Positions 33,065-43,311 of a DNA stretch of 64,000 nucleotides are shown piece after piece (the stretch's first letter is position 1; each line of letters begins with the position of its first letter). The stretch comes from Asterias rubens (lineage: Eukaryota; Echinodermata; Asteroidea; Forcipulatida; Asteriidae). The translations under genes were made by a program, and so were the position numbers. Location: positions 2,352,309 to 2,416,308 of the forward strand of contig NC_047065.1 in NCBI RefSeq assembly GCF_902459465.1. The letters are read 5' to 3'. The notes below the pieces were generated by a model. The model was not told where the DNA came from, did no database searches, and saw only the letters and a list, made by a program, of their open reading frames with translations.

Positions 33065-36000
33065 ATGAATAGCACCGGCAAACATCACCGCCTTCCACCA
33101 ACCATTCTCCGCCGTCGCTCCTCATCGACTGCCTTAAACTTTAGAAGACAAGAGGAATCATCTTCACATCATGAAAGACCTGTATTGAACACAAGCCACG
33201 CCCTTAAAGGTGGAGCAACCACGCCCCTTGAGGCGGAACAGCCACGCCCCTGGAGGCCAAACTATTTTGTTGACCAGACAACAGCTTCCAGAAAAAGCCA
33301 CCAAAATGGGTCCGCCATCGAGGAGAATCAGGAGAGCAAAAACCCTGCTAAGAGTAACTCTCCTCATCCTTGTGAACGGGACGCAACAAACTCTCAACCT
33401 TCGATTGAGATTTCTTCTCAGAGATCGATTTCTGATACTGCAACAAGCGGTAAGAATCCTATGGATGCGGCGCTGCCGACTTGCTTACATGTACAAACAG
33501 ATAGAGGACTGTCGGTTAGAGACAAATTCGCTGCTCGTTTTCTTATGAAGGAAAGAGTGTCCTGTGAGGATATTCGGCGGAGAGCATCCTGCCTTTCTAC
33601 TACCGCCCCAGAGTCTGTGACTACATTACCTGGACTTCACTCTAACGACAGCATGTTGAGTTCGCCCGAGGTGACATCAACTGAGATAAGCCATAGTACG
33701 CCAGTCTTTCACATCATACAACCGCAGTTTTATTTGAACGTCAAACAAACTAAAGACGGTGAATGTGATTTCGACATTAGAAATATCGATGTTGATATTC
33801 CGATATCAGATGTACCTCCCACACTTCAACCTTTCAGCACCGCTGATGAACATCAACCAGAAACAACTGGTTCATCAATGTTGAATCTCAAAGCGGTGCG
33901 GGTTTCAGATCTTCCACTTCTGCAAAATAGTGCCAATGACGAATCGTCTAAAATCACCCAATCTGAGGAGGCTTGTGTGAATCTTTCAGAACCAGCTGAG
34001 ATTGCGGCAGAGAGAAACAATGATGAGACGGTCTCTAGCACACAGCCTGAGGAAAACTCTAATGTCTTTGTACAGCCGCAAATAATTGGAGTGTTTTCAT
34101 TGAGGAACACACCTGAGAAGAATGACACTTCACCGCAGTATCAGTGCCCAAAATGCCTGAAGAGATTTCATCGTATCTTGTCTCAGTTAGAACACAAGTG
34201 CAACCCCAAGACATCTTCTATCGGTTCTCTTCATAAACTCCGTTCAGTAAAGCTGTATAAGTGCCTGGAATGTTTGGAGGAATTCTCCGACGTGGAAAAA
34301 AAGAAAAGTCATGCTTGTTCGTCCCAGGTGCACCAGGCTAAGACAAAGAACAGCGACCAAGCCTCGTCCGTTGATGGAAAAAAGTCATTGCAAAAAGCTG
34401 CCAAAATGTGGTGTCGAACGTCGAGGGGTTCGTTCCAGTGCAATATTTGCAAAAAACGTTCATTGAAGGAGTCCAAAATGCAAGCACACTGTGTGAGGAA
34501 ACATGGGGATCGTGCACGTCGGATAGCAGGAAATAAAGCAAAGGAAACCACTTCCCAGAACAAAACGAAGAAGAAAAAGTTTGGATCATCAAGTAACCAG
34601 TTCTCTGCCGAAGGACACACAGATACTCAAAAACACAGATTTGAACAGCCCTTCAAATGTGGCTTGTGCAGCATGAAATACAAACGAGTCGCATTCTTGA
34701 AAAAGCACATTGCTTTACACATGGGACCTGAGCAGTTCAAAAGAAGCAAACGCCCGTTTGTCTGTAGGCTTTGTAAGTCACGATTTCACGATAGTTCCAC
34801 ACTCAAAGTACATTCTGGGAAGAAGTGCATTCAAACTATTAAGAAAGATGCAAAACAAAATGATCAGGATAAGAGCTCGTCTTCTGGGATTGAAGTCACA
34901 GCCCTACATGTTCGTGAACCAAACACTTGCCTTGGGTCAAAGGCTGCAGCTGTAAACACCACGTCTGAAGACTCGTCCAGCAGTCTTCCCAACGAGAAAC
35001 ATTTTCCGAAGCGAAAGCATCGATGCGGCTTCTGCGGCATCTTATGTGAGAGCTCTACGTGCCTTAAAAAACACGTCAGGAGTCACTGGAATCAAGTCTT
35101 TGAAAGCTACAGTCGCCCCTTGGAGTGCTGTCTCTGTAACGAGCATTTTGACAATTGTGTGCGGTTCTTTTTGCACGTTCGTCGAAACAGCTGTAGTTCG
35201 ACTACCACCGACGATACGAGTCAATCAAGTGCGGTTGAAGTTAGCGACGAGGAAGCTCGAGGCAAGATGGAATGTGCCACGGCAACGAGAAGTAACTCTT
35301 CTACTCGCCAAGAAGAGCGACCACACTTGAGCGGTATGCATCAATGCCAATTCTGTAGCCTCAACTTTTGGTCTAGGGACATACTGGACATTCACATTCA
35401 CAGTTCTCATCCGCTGTTGCTTCAAACGGAAGAATCGGCTACATCAAATTCATCCGACGGTGACGCTGATAGAGACTTAAGCAAAAACAAAGATCAAGGA
35501 ACTCCTGATCCAGTTATTTCGAAACGGAAAAGTAAATCGAAATCCAGAAATGGAAGTCAAACACTTTGGACTGATCACATGTCCTCTCTCAATTCATCCA
35601 ACAGCGAGACTGATGGAGACTCAAACAACAAAAACAAATACCAAGAAACACGGGTGTTTCTGGATCAGCAAAGTAAAGCGAATGCTAATGATGATTTATC
35701 GCATAGTTGCACACTTAAGTCATATCTCGTGTCTGCTCTCAAGGCCTCTGGTATTCAAGATCAAAGTCCACCCACAGTTAAGAGTGCGAGAGGTGTTTGT
35801 GAGAGCATCGATTTGGCAAATCATGCCGTCATTAAGAACGATACTGAAGAAGACGAGGATACTGGGACAAGCAAACGAACACAGATCTACCCCAGTCAGT
35901 GCAAGATCTGCAAGATTACTCTGAGTAGTTGGAAGAGTCTGGATTCTCATCGTCGAAGTCATCATGCCGAACAATTGAACAAACATCTTCATCCAGGACA

Positions 36001-39000
36001 AAGTCAAGACTGCTCCATGGAGTCAAGTGACGACACCAAAATCGATGTCGTCAAAGTGAATTTGTTCAACACGTGTGAGTTGTGCGAGAGGGTGTTTAAG
36101 TACTGGAACAGGTTAGTGTTTCACCGGAAGTTGAAGCATGGTGTACATGTTAACTGTGCAACGCTTTCTTCAAGGCGGCCGACAAGCAAAGATAAAGGCA
36201 TTCTTATTGACGAGCCCAGTTTGGAGGTTAATGATTCCATCGTTGATGAGAATACTTCTTCATCAACAATTGAAATCGGGTGTGAATCAACCAAGATAAT
36301 GTCCCCCACACAGACACTTGCTGCCTACTGCCTCGACAAAAACAATTTTACAGATGTGCAGAATGAGAAAATCCTAAGCAGACAAGATAATCAGAACAGC
36401 AACCGAACATCAGTCGCTGACGACAACCTTGTAAGTGTGCAAAATGAGGATGTACCGTGCAGACAAGAATACATGACCTGCGACCAGACCCAGAGTCAGC
36501 CAAGCAGGAAAGAACATGTTGTGGAAGGTACTAGACGAACTGTTGAAGATCTTCAGATAACGCAAGTTGTGTCCTTGAAACCAGGTGTACCAAGTAATCT
36601 TTGGAATTCAGTAAATTGTGCTTCAGTTGAGAAGGGTAATCCCCAGCACAACACTGATAGAACAATGGAGCCATTGTTTGATGAAGAGTCGTCAAATAAC
36701 CAAGTTCGAACACAGATACCGGAAAGCACCCAGCCAAATGAAATAACTGCCCCAAATTTGCCTTCGCACAGTTCATTCAACAACCAACAGTATTGCAAGC
36801 CATCAGAGAGCGCTGCCACAGTTTATGCACAACAACAAGCAATCCTGGACGAGTTTAATTTTCTGATGAGCTCTGTTGTAACATTACAGTCTACTCTGAA
36901 CATTGAGGACAATATATCCCGTCCATCTGATCATTACGAATTTGACGGGACCGTTAAAAAGCTTCCCTTTAGGGAAGTCGAACGTATTCTGAGAAGCTTA
37001 GAGAGAAACTGCAGCACCAACGCTTATCACTGCAGTGTATGCGGAGACATTCTGGAGGATATACCGCTATACACAAGCCATATCTTATCTCACTGCGAGT
37101 TTGATCAGTACATCTGCGTCTTCTGTGGCCAACGGAGTATGGATATCTTTTCAGTGCTCAACCACGTTGTCCTTACACATCGTAAAGACAACGTACATGT
37201 ACCTCAAGATCCAGAAGGTAACGCTACTGAAACGGTCAACACGTCATCCCTGACTAGTACCAGCGATGTCGATAACACAGCTGCTGGCAAACCGAGCACT
37301 AGCGCGTCACCACAAACAAGTCAGATCCCCAATAAACATTGTACCTATCCAAGACCCAGGTATGATTTCATCTTTAAACCAAAGGAACACGAGAATAATA
37401 TTACACTTGATGAGAATACTGGCCAATACAAGTGTCCTTTGTGTAAGTTTCAGTACTTGGACAGAGCCGATGTGATCTATCACATACGCATGTATCATAA
37501 CGGACAGCCATACATCTGCAAACACTGCCCTGAGAAGCTCCACTTCTTTCCCGACGTTCAAGCACACTTCTTTAAGAATCATTATCTGCAGGTCACTCAG
37601 GAAGAGCATCATGCAGAGAGCGAGAACCCAACACTTGGTGGACAGAGTTTACAACTGGAGAGAGAGACTACTACGATGCAACCAAACTTCCCGAATGTTG
37701 ACGGCGCAGGCTCATGCCAGAGTTTACAACTGGAGAGAGAGACTACTACGATGCAACCAAACTTCCCGAGTGTTGACGGTGCAGGCTTATGCCAGAGTTT
37801 ACAACTGGTGGGAGAGACTACTACGGTGCAACCAAACTTCCCGAATGTTGACGGCGCAGGCTCATGCCAGAGTTTACAACTGGAGAGAGAGACTACTACG
37901 ATGCAACCAAACTTCCCGAGTGTTGACGGTGCAGGCTTATGCCAGAGTTTACAACTGGTGGGAGAGACTACTACGATGCAACCAAACTTCCCGAGTGTTG
38001 ATGACGCAGACTCTTGCCATAGTTTACAACTGGAGAGAGAGACGACTACGATGCAATCAAGCTTCCCGAGTGTTGACGACGCAGACTTGTGCCATAGTTT
38101 ACAACTGGAGAGAGAGACTACTACGATGCAACAAAACATCCAGAATGTTGACGACGCAGACTCATGCCACACTGATGGTTGCAGGAAACAGAAAAGCTGT
38201 GATGAATCCAACACTGACTGTTGTAGGGGTGTTGATCCTAGTCCAGCTTCCACACAACACACCCACACAGAGATAAACACTGATAATGCACACGCTAATT
38301 CAGGAGACGCTGAAAGAATAAGAACTCAAGAACTTCAAGAGTCCACACAAGCCCACATGGAAACAAACGCTAATGCAAACACTAATTCACGAGATGATGA
38401 AAGAATACAAACTCAAGAACTGCAGGAGTCCATACAAGATGCTTCCCTTAAAAAAGTTGTAGTGAAACTGGAGAAACTTAGTGATGATGTCATTGATGAG
38501 CATACTTATCGCAACCTGCATAATCATCTTAAAGGTGGAATCAAAATTAAAACTGAAAAGCTTGATGACGGCTATTCAACCGCTGAGTGTATGCAAGAGT
38601 CTGACATTGGTGGTGGAATTCGGCATCAATCAGAAATTGAACAACATGGAGAAATAGACTTTGAGAATGGTGACCCAACAAGGATTGTTCCCAAGGAAGA
38701 GTGTGACATCCCGAATGCAGCTGCATCTTGTTTGTTGAGCCGTGCAAGAGTCTCTCAATCTGAGTTGCAGATTCCCCAAGAAAAAGTCAAAGTTGAGAAA
38801 GACGTCGCTGCAGCCAGCCAGTGGGGCCTGCAAAAGGAAGTTTGTAAAGAAGTAGAATTGTCCGATGCCAACAAATCTGATTCTAATGATGCTGGATTGA
38901 GTTCTTTTTTAAGATCTGAAACTACGACAGAAATAAGCACTGGGATGAATGCACTGGAATCGAATGAAAACCTAGGAGGTGATTCTCATGTCGATTCAAT

Positions 39001-41452
39001 GAACTTGTCAGACGTCGGCGACAAACTGACCGAGGTGGAAGATATACTTCAGATTGTTAATGAAGTTGGAATTACACTCACAGAGTCTTTACCTGAACTT
39101 CATTCAACGTGTTGTCAGAAGATCAACCCAGGAGATGTTACAGGCTCCAACAGAATGATAAATCAGTCTGAGACTTCAGGATCAGAGCAGATTGCTAGAC
39201 CTCAGAGCCGACCATCATCTGGAAAGTTGGTGCAAGAGAATTATAAGCGGCTACTTCCAGATGGATGTAGAGAACTTGCCTCGCCATATCCCAAGCGTGC
39301 AGAAACACCTTTAGACCTGAATAATCCATTAGATACCATCAATCTGAACCCTTTCCATCAGAATGAGACTATTTCAGATATCCTCCAGGACATTGCCAAG
39401 AACAGTTTCACATCCAGAATCCTTGCAAGCCTTCAGGAAGATTCAAGGACCTCAGGTCCTGCTTCTGGCGAGAGAAGCAACAGAGCTCCGACTGCTTTGG
39501 GTACCAAAAGGCAACTTGAGCCTTTAAACATCCCACGGCGAAGATATGGGAAACAAATGAGAGCATCTGATGACAATCCAGAGAACCTGCAAGCTGCTGT
39601 AGCTGAAGATAGTAGTCAAGTTCGAGGTAGAACCAACAGATATGAAGTAGCACTAGAAGATGCAAATGAAATTAATTCTAGCATCGATGACTTCAATAAG
39701 ATCGGAGCCAAGGATTCCAACACGAGCCAACAGAATGTTACGAACCATCAGTCTCTAGCATCTGTACCTGCTCCCAAAAATTCACGCCGAGGTGTGGCCA
39801 GATCATCTGAGTCAAGAGTCTCAACATATCAATCAAATCATCAAAGTTGCACCTCCAATCAGGAAGCTGCGAGGATGAGCAAGAAGAACTACCAACCAGC
39901 CTCAAACGCTCCAGTTTATAAACGTCAACAGTCAGAGCAGCAACTTAACACAGCTGGAAATGTTTGGCCGACCAACAAACAGACGTCCAAGAGACGTAGA
40001 CATTGTTCAGATGGACCGCCTTTCTACAGATACCATCAGGTAGGCCGACCTTCTTCAGGATACCCTCCTAGACATTCTAATCAATCAATCGACCACAACT
40101 CCAACATGACAGTGACGCGGCGACAATCCCAAGATATTCCAACCTATTCTGGAACGTTATACTCTGCAAGTGTTAATGTTATGGAATCTCAGCACAGAAG
40201 CAATCCGTCTAATGTTGCATTACCTCAGCAACGTTCGCAAGTTCAAATGGCCAGTTATTGCTATCAGCATAGCCACCATAGTCCGAACACTTACCAGCAA
40301 AACTCGTCCAGATATTTGGAGATCCAAACGCAAACATCTCGGAATGAGTCGCAGGTACGTGGACAGTTCGCAGCGCCACCTCTTAGGCAACCTGACTCAG
40401 GCTCTGCGACTTTAAGAGAGTTGCTTAATACTCCGCAAAGTTCGAACTATCCGGTAAATGGAAATAACCCCCGTTCATCGGCTGATAGATTGCCTGATCA
40501 GTCAAACTACCACACGAATAGTAACAGCGGTGCTTTCAACAACTACTCTGGACCTAGAGATTTATGCTCCAACAACGTTGACAGGAATGAGCAGTCATAT
40601 TTAGATGCGTACGGGAGAAACTTAAGCTCCAACAATGTAAGCAGGAATGAACAAACGTACTCCGATATGTACAGGGGAACTGTCTTACAATCTGAGTTAG
40701 CACCAAATGCCATTCCCAACTTGACCATTAGTGACTATTTAAGACCAGTAGCAACTTGTGCCCAACCTGTAGAAAGTGTTGCCTGGGATATTCCATCTTC
40801 TGTACATCCCCCCTCGTATCCTCAACCATTGCACAGAAACAGCCAGCCAATGGTTTCCCCAAGAGAGGCAGACCCAGACCAGAGGGAGTATGTGCACAGG
40901 AACAGCCAGCCAATGGTTTCCCCCGGAGACATGGATCAGAGGGAGTATGTGCCAAGAAACAGCCAGCCAATGGTTTCCCCAAGAGAGGCAGATCGGAGGG
41001 AGTATGTGCACAGGAACAGCCAGCCAATGGTTTCCCACGGAGACATGGATCAGAGGGAGTATGTGCCAAGAAACAGCCAGCCAATGGTTTCCCCAAGAGA
41101 GGCAGATCGGAGGGAGTATGTGCACAGGAACAGCCAGCCAATGGTTTCCCCCGGAGACATGGATCAGAGGGAGTATGTGCCAAGAAACAGCCAGCCAATG
41201 GTTTCCCCAAGAGAGGCAGATCGGAGGAAGTATGTGCAAAGGAACAGCCAGCCAATGGTTTCGCCTGGAGACATGGATCAGAGGAGGTATGGGCAAAGGA
41301 ACAGCCAGCCAATGGTTTCGCCCAGAGACACAGATCAGAGGGAGTGTGTGCAAAGGAACAGCCAGCCAATGATTTCGCCTGGAGCCACTGATCAGTCTTT
41401 GCCACAGATTGTCAGTGTGCTATCCTTACACCCTGATTATATATTAATGTAG
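33065..41452 (+). CDS. Giant atypical zinc-finger protein, single 8.4-kb coding exon, 2795 residues
   Basis: I do not recognise a named orthologue. The frame is open for 2795 codons; the ATG follows an acceptor (TTTTTCAAAATTTCAG), so a 5' non-coding or short coding exon probably lies upstream. About 14 fingers in four clusters: near residues 359, 398, 457; 530, 565, 652, 686, 759; 944, 1002; 1321, 1349, 1455, 1483. Several are C2HC or have long H-x4/5-H spacing, and TGEKP linkers are absent, so this is not a KRAB-ZNF-like DNA-reading array. Residues 1528-1702 are seven copies of a 25-residue repeat (SLQLERETTTMQPNFP core); 2590-2781 are ten copies of a 19-residue repeat (RNSQPMVSP core). SUMO-type motifs VKLE, IKTE and VKVE cluster at about 1799-1910. 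The rest is Ser/Asn/Gln-rich and probably disordered. A nuclear, chromatin-associated role is inferred only. Stop TAG 41450-41452. Confidence 0.9.
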   Translation: MNSTGKHHRLPPTILRRRSSSTALNFRRQEESSSHHERPVLNTSHALKGGATTPLEAEQPRPWRPNYFVDQTTASRKSHQNGSAIEENQESKNPAKSNSPHPCERDATNSQPSIEISSQRSISDTATSGKNPMDAALPTCLHVQTDRGLSVRDKFAARFLMKERVSCEDIRRRASCLSTTAPESVTTLPGLHSNDSMLSSPEVTSTEISHSTPVFHIIQPQFYLNVKQTKDGECDFDIRNIDVDIPISDVPPTLQPFSTADEHQPETTGSSMLNLKAVRVSDLPLLQNSANDESSKITQSEEACVNLSEPAEIAAERNNDETVSSTQPEENSNVFVQPQIIGVFSLRNTPEKNDTSPQYQCPKCLKRFHRILSQLEHKCNPKTSSIGSLHKLRSVKLYKCLECLEEFSDVEKKKSHACSSQVHQAKTKNSDQASSVDGKKSLQKAAKMWCRTSRGSFQCNICKKRSLKESKMQAHCVRKHGDRARRIAGNKAKETTSQNKTKKKKFGSSSNQFSAEGHTDTQKHRFEQPFKCGLCSMKYKRVAFLKKHIALHMGPEQFKRSKRPFVCRLCKSRFHDSSTLKVHSGKKCIQTIKKDAKQNDQDKSSSSGIEVTALHVREPNTCLGSKAAAVNTTSEDSSSSLPNEKHFPKRKHRCGFCGILCESSTCLKKHVRSHWNQVFESYSRPLECCLCNEHFDNCVRFFLHVRRNSCSSTTTDDTSQSSAVEVSDEEARGKMECATATRSNSSTRQEERPHLSGMHQCQFCSLNFWSRDILDIHIHSSHPLLLQTEESATSNSSDGDADRDLSKNKDQGTPDPVISKRKSKSKSRNGSQTLWTDHMSSLNSSNSETDGDSNNKNKYQETRVFLDQQSKANANDDLSHSCTLKSYLVSALKASGIQDQSPPTVKSARGVCESIDLANHAVIKNDTEEDEDTGTSKRTQIYPSQCKICKITLSSWKSLDSHRRSHHAEQLNKHLHPGQSQDCSMESSDDTKIDVVKVNLFNTCELCERVFKYWNRLVFHRKLKHGVHVNCATLSSRRPTSKDKGILIDEPSLEVNDSIVDENTSSSTIEIGCESTKIMSPTQTLAAYCLDKNNFTDVQNEKILSRQDNQNSNRTSVADDNLVSVQNEDVPCRQEYMTCDQTQSQPSRKEHVVEGTRRTVEDLQITQVVSLKPGVPSNLWNSVNCASVEKGNPQHNTDRTMEPLFDEESSNNQVRTQIPESTQPNEITAPNLPSHSSFNNQQYCKPSESAATVYAQQQAILDEFNFLMSSVVTLQSTLNIEDNISRPSDHYEFDGTVKKLPFREVERILRSLERNCSTNAYHCSVCGDILEDIPLYTSHILSHCEFDQYICVFCGQRSMDIFSVLNHVVLTHRKDNVHVPQDPEGNATETVNTSSLTSTSDVDNTAAGKPSTSASPQTSQIPNKHCTYPRPRYDFIFKPKEHENNITLDENTGQYKCPLCKFQYLDRADVIYHIRMYHNGQPYICKHCPEKLHFFPDVQAHFFKNHYLQVTQEEHHAESENPTLGGQSLQLERETTTMQPNFPNVDGAGSCQSLQLERETTTMQPNFPSVDGAGLCQSLQLVGETTTVQPNFPNVDGAGSCQSLQLERETTTMQPNFPSVDGAGLCQSLQLVGETTTMQPNFPSVDDADSCHSLQLERETTTMQSSFPSVDDADLCHSLQLERETTTMQQNIQNVDDADSCHTDGCRKQKSCDESNTDCCRGVDPSPASTQHTHTEINTDNAHANSGDAERIRTQELQESTQAHMETNANANTNSRDDERIQTQELQESIQDASLKKVVVKLEKLSDDVIDEHTYRNLHNHLKGGIKIKTEKLDDGYSTAECMQESDIGGGIRHQSEIEQHGEIDFENGDPTRIVPKEECDIPNAAASCLLSRARVSQSELQIPQEKVKVEKDVAAASQWGLQKEVCKEVELSDANKSDSNDAGLSSFLRSETTTEISTGMNALESNENLGGDSHVDSMNLSDVGDKLTEVEDILQIVNEVGITLTESLPELHSTCCQKINPGDVTGSNRMINQSETSGSEQIARPQSRPSSGKLVQENYKRLLPDGCRELASPYPKRAETPLDLNNPLDTINLNPFHQNETISDILQDIAKNSFTSRILASLQEDSRTSGPASGERSNRAPTALGTKRQLEPLNIPRRRYGKQMRASDDNPENLQAAVAEDSSQVRGRTNRYEVALEDANEINSSIDDFNKIGAKDSNTSQQNVTNHQSLASVPAPKNSRRGVARSSESRVSTYQSNHQSCTSNQEAARMSKKNYQPASNAPVYKRQQSEQQLNTAGNVWPTNKQTSKRRRHCSDGPPFYRYHQVGRPSSGYPPRHSNQSIDHNSNMTVTRRQSQDIPTYSGTLYSASVNVMESQHRSNPSNVALPQQRSQVQMASYCYQHSHHSPNTYQQNSSRYLEIQTQTSRNESQVRGQFAAPPLRQPDSGSATLRELLNTPQSSNYPVNGNNPRSSADRLPDQSNYHTNSNSGAFNNYSGPRDLCSNNVDRNEQSYLDAYGRNLSSNNVSRNEQTYSDMYRGTVLQSELAPNAIPNLTISDYLRPVATCAQPVESVAWDIPSSVHPPSYPQPLHRNSQPMVSPREADPDQREYVHRNSQPMVSPGDMDQREYVPRNSQPMVSPREADRREYVHRNSQPMVSHGDMDQREYVPRNSQPMVSPREADRREYVHRNSQPMVSPGDMDQREYVPRNSQPMVSPREADRRKYVQRNSQPMVSPGDMDQRRYGQRNSQPMVSPRDTDQRECVQRNSQPMISPGATDQSLPQIVSVLSLHPDYILM
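37646..38170 (+). repeat. In-frame 75-bp coding minisatellite, 7 copies
   Basis: Encodes SLQLERETTTMQPNFP plus VDGAGSCQ-like ends, 25 residues per unit. Units alternate in type (ER/VG at positions 5-6, N/S and S/L later), so copies 2-3 and 4-5 look like duplicated pairs. Copies 6-7 are the most diverged. Confidence 0.95.
38450..38800 (+). other. Cluster of SUMO-consensus motifs in the giant zinc-finger protein
   Basis: psi-K-x-E matches VKLE (~1799), IKTE (~1827) and VKVE (~1909), plus PKEE (~1877), in an acidic linker without fingers. Function inferred from motif only. Confidence 0.5.
40832..41407 (+). repeat. In-frame 57-bp coding minisatellite, 10 copies
   Basis: Encodes HRNSQPMVSPREADRREYV alternating with PRNSQPMVSPGDMDQREYV, i.e. 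a 114-bp higher-order period. The first copy has two extra residues; the last copies degenerate. Because the period is a multiple of three and lacks stops, long shadow frames appear on both strands. Confidence 0.95.
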
Positions 41453-41486
41453 ATTTATGTAGATTTATGTAGATTTATGTAGATTC
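41448..41486. repeat. 10-bp tandem repeat at the stop codon
   Basis: TGTAGATTTA repeated about four times. The first TAG is the stop of the giant zinc-finger frame. Confidence 0.85.
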
Positions 41487-41915
41487 ATAATGCCAGGAGG
41501 AATCGGTCAAAGGTCATTTGTCAGTGCATTTTTCTTACAGCCCTTGCAATTTGGCCTTAGCAACACTTGCAACTAGTGTCGTGGTCGCGACTATTAAACA
41601 TTAGTCAAGTCACGACTACCGTTTTTCAACTATTCTGTTAATTGTGCTGCTATGACTACAAAAAAAAACCGCGACTAACTGTTTGGTGAACCAATTGTGT
41701 CACTGACGACTTTTCACAACAACGTAACTTACTTACAAAACACAATCAGACTTCAGTGACGTAATCCTTCAATCCTTTCAGCTTGAATTTGACTAATAGC
41801 AATTGCTGCAAACATTGCCACATTGCATCTTGAGAATTAAAAATCTGTGCGACTTTTTGAGGTGCGAGTAGTTGAGTGGTAAATTTCACTAGTCGCCCAG
41901 GCCTACTTACAATCA

Positions 41916-42145
41916 GGGCCCAATTTCATAAAGCCTGTAAGCATTTTGATAAGCATGAAATTTCTTTCTTGATAAAAAGAAGATTACCAACCAAATTTTA
42001 ATTTAGTGCATATTGCTGGCATTCAGCTGTTGTTTGCTCATCCTGAAAATCATCTGGAAATTTGGTTAGTAATCCTGTTTTTATCAAAGAAGAAATTTCA
42101 TGCTAAGCACATCTTTGTGCTCACGGGCTTCATGAAATTGGGCCC
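41916..42145. mobile_element. Fold-back MITE, GGGCCCAATTTCATRAAGCC termini
   Basis: Starts GGGCCCAATTTCATAAAGCC and ends with its complement, about 230 bp. Abuts the next element after a single A. Confidence 0.8.
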
Positions 42146-42146
42146 A

Positions 42147-42338
42147 GGGCCCAATTTCATGAAGCCTGTAAGTACACAAACCTATTTAGCTCAGAAACAT
42201 ATTGCTTAACAAAAGCAGTTCACCCAACAACATACTAGAAGGTAACATTGTTGCGACTGGTTCTCCACTCAATTCTTGCTTAGCAAAGATACTTGCTAAG
42301 CAGAATTATCTGCTTAACAGCTTTTTGAAGTTGGGCTC
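42147..42338. mobile_element. Fold-back MITE, GGGCCCAATTTCATGAAGCC termini
   Basis: Second element of the cluster; right end degraded (GAAGTTGGGCTC). Confidence 0.7.
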
Positions 42339-42340
42339 AG

Positions 42341-42745
42341 GGGCCAATTTCATAGCGCTGCTTAGCGGTTAGAAAATTTTTGTGCTATTAACTATAACAG
42401 AAATATTTGCTTTTGGCATTTAGCATATTTCACAGGTTAGCAAGAAAATTAGACTGCCACCTTGGCCCAATTTCATAGCGCTGGTTAGCAGCCGATTTTT
42501 TGCTTACTGTGCGATTTCCATTTCATAGCGCTGCTGACCGTAAGCACACCAAAAGGCATGCTAACCTTCCGGTGCTTACCGCATGAAAATGTATGACGTC
42601 ACAATGCAAATCCATGGTAAACACACGATATGGCCGCCCAATTTTTCTGCTAACCTGTATTTAACGCTTGCACCTTAGCAAATCTTTCTGCTACAGTAAG
42701 CACGAAAATTTGCTTACCATTAAGCAGCGCTATGAAATTGGGCCC
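42341..42745. mobile_element. Nested fold-back MITEs, CAATTTCATAGCGCTGCTTA termini
   Basis: Outer ends GGGCCAATTTCATAGCGCTG and its complement. At about 42471 a second left end CCCAATTTCATAGCGCTGG is nested inside. AAATGGAAAT/TTTCATAGCGCTGCTGACC blocks show a third arm. A remnant continues to 42899. Confidence 0.75.
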
Positions 42746-43311
42746 AGGTGTGTTCACCATGAATGACTTCACATTGTTTTATCATTCATACAGTAAGCAC
42801 CGGAAGGTTAGCGTGCCTTTTTTGTGCCTACGATTAGCAGCCCTATGAAATGGAAATTACACAAATTCAGCCGTCCGCAGCTCTTTGAAATTGGGCCCAG
42901 ACGACTTGAACAAATACTTTTAAAGAAAGTTACATGTGATGGGGGAACTCCCACTGAATTGCAATCAGTTGTGGGATTTCCCAGCGATTTAGAAACGATA
43001 AAGAGTGTGCACACACTGTCAGTAATGTGATCCCGTCGTGTTTTAGAACTCTTTGTATGGGGGTAGTCTAGAGTATATTGTAATGGTTGGTGATTGTACT
43101 TCTGGAAATTTGAAGTTGCCAAGTCGATTTCCCGTGAATTCTGTTGTCATTTTGCACCAGTTCTTTTTGATTGAATTTGGTGTAATAATGTCTCTTGTCA
43201 AAATCTTAAGTGCAACCCTCACCCTCAAACCCCTGGGTGTTAAGTGTTTCACTAATTTAAGTCCACAAAACCATCTAAGGGCTTGTTGCTCAATATTGTT
43301 TACTGGACCAT
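42746..43311. other. Intergenic stretch with fold-back remnant, no gene seen
   Basis: 42826-42899 ends AAATTGGGCCC, a leftover MITE arm. The two opposed ~93-codon frames near 43043-43334 show no motif. Confidence 0.45.

Noticed and set aside
37609..38280. Long frames of 221-223 codons on both strands over the 25-residue repeat
   Set aside because: By-products of a stop-free repeat whose period is a multiple of three; the main + frame continues unbroken for 2795 codons.
40728..41405. Four additional frames of about 200 codons over the 19-residue repeat
   Set aside because: Same cause; no start context, domain or splice evidence.
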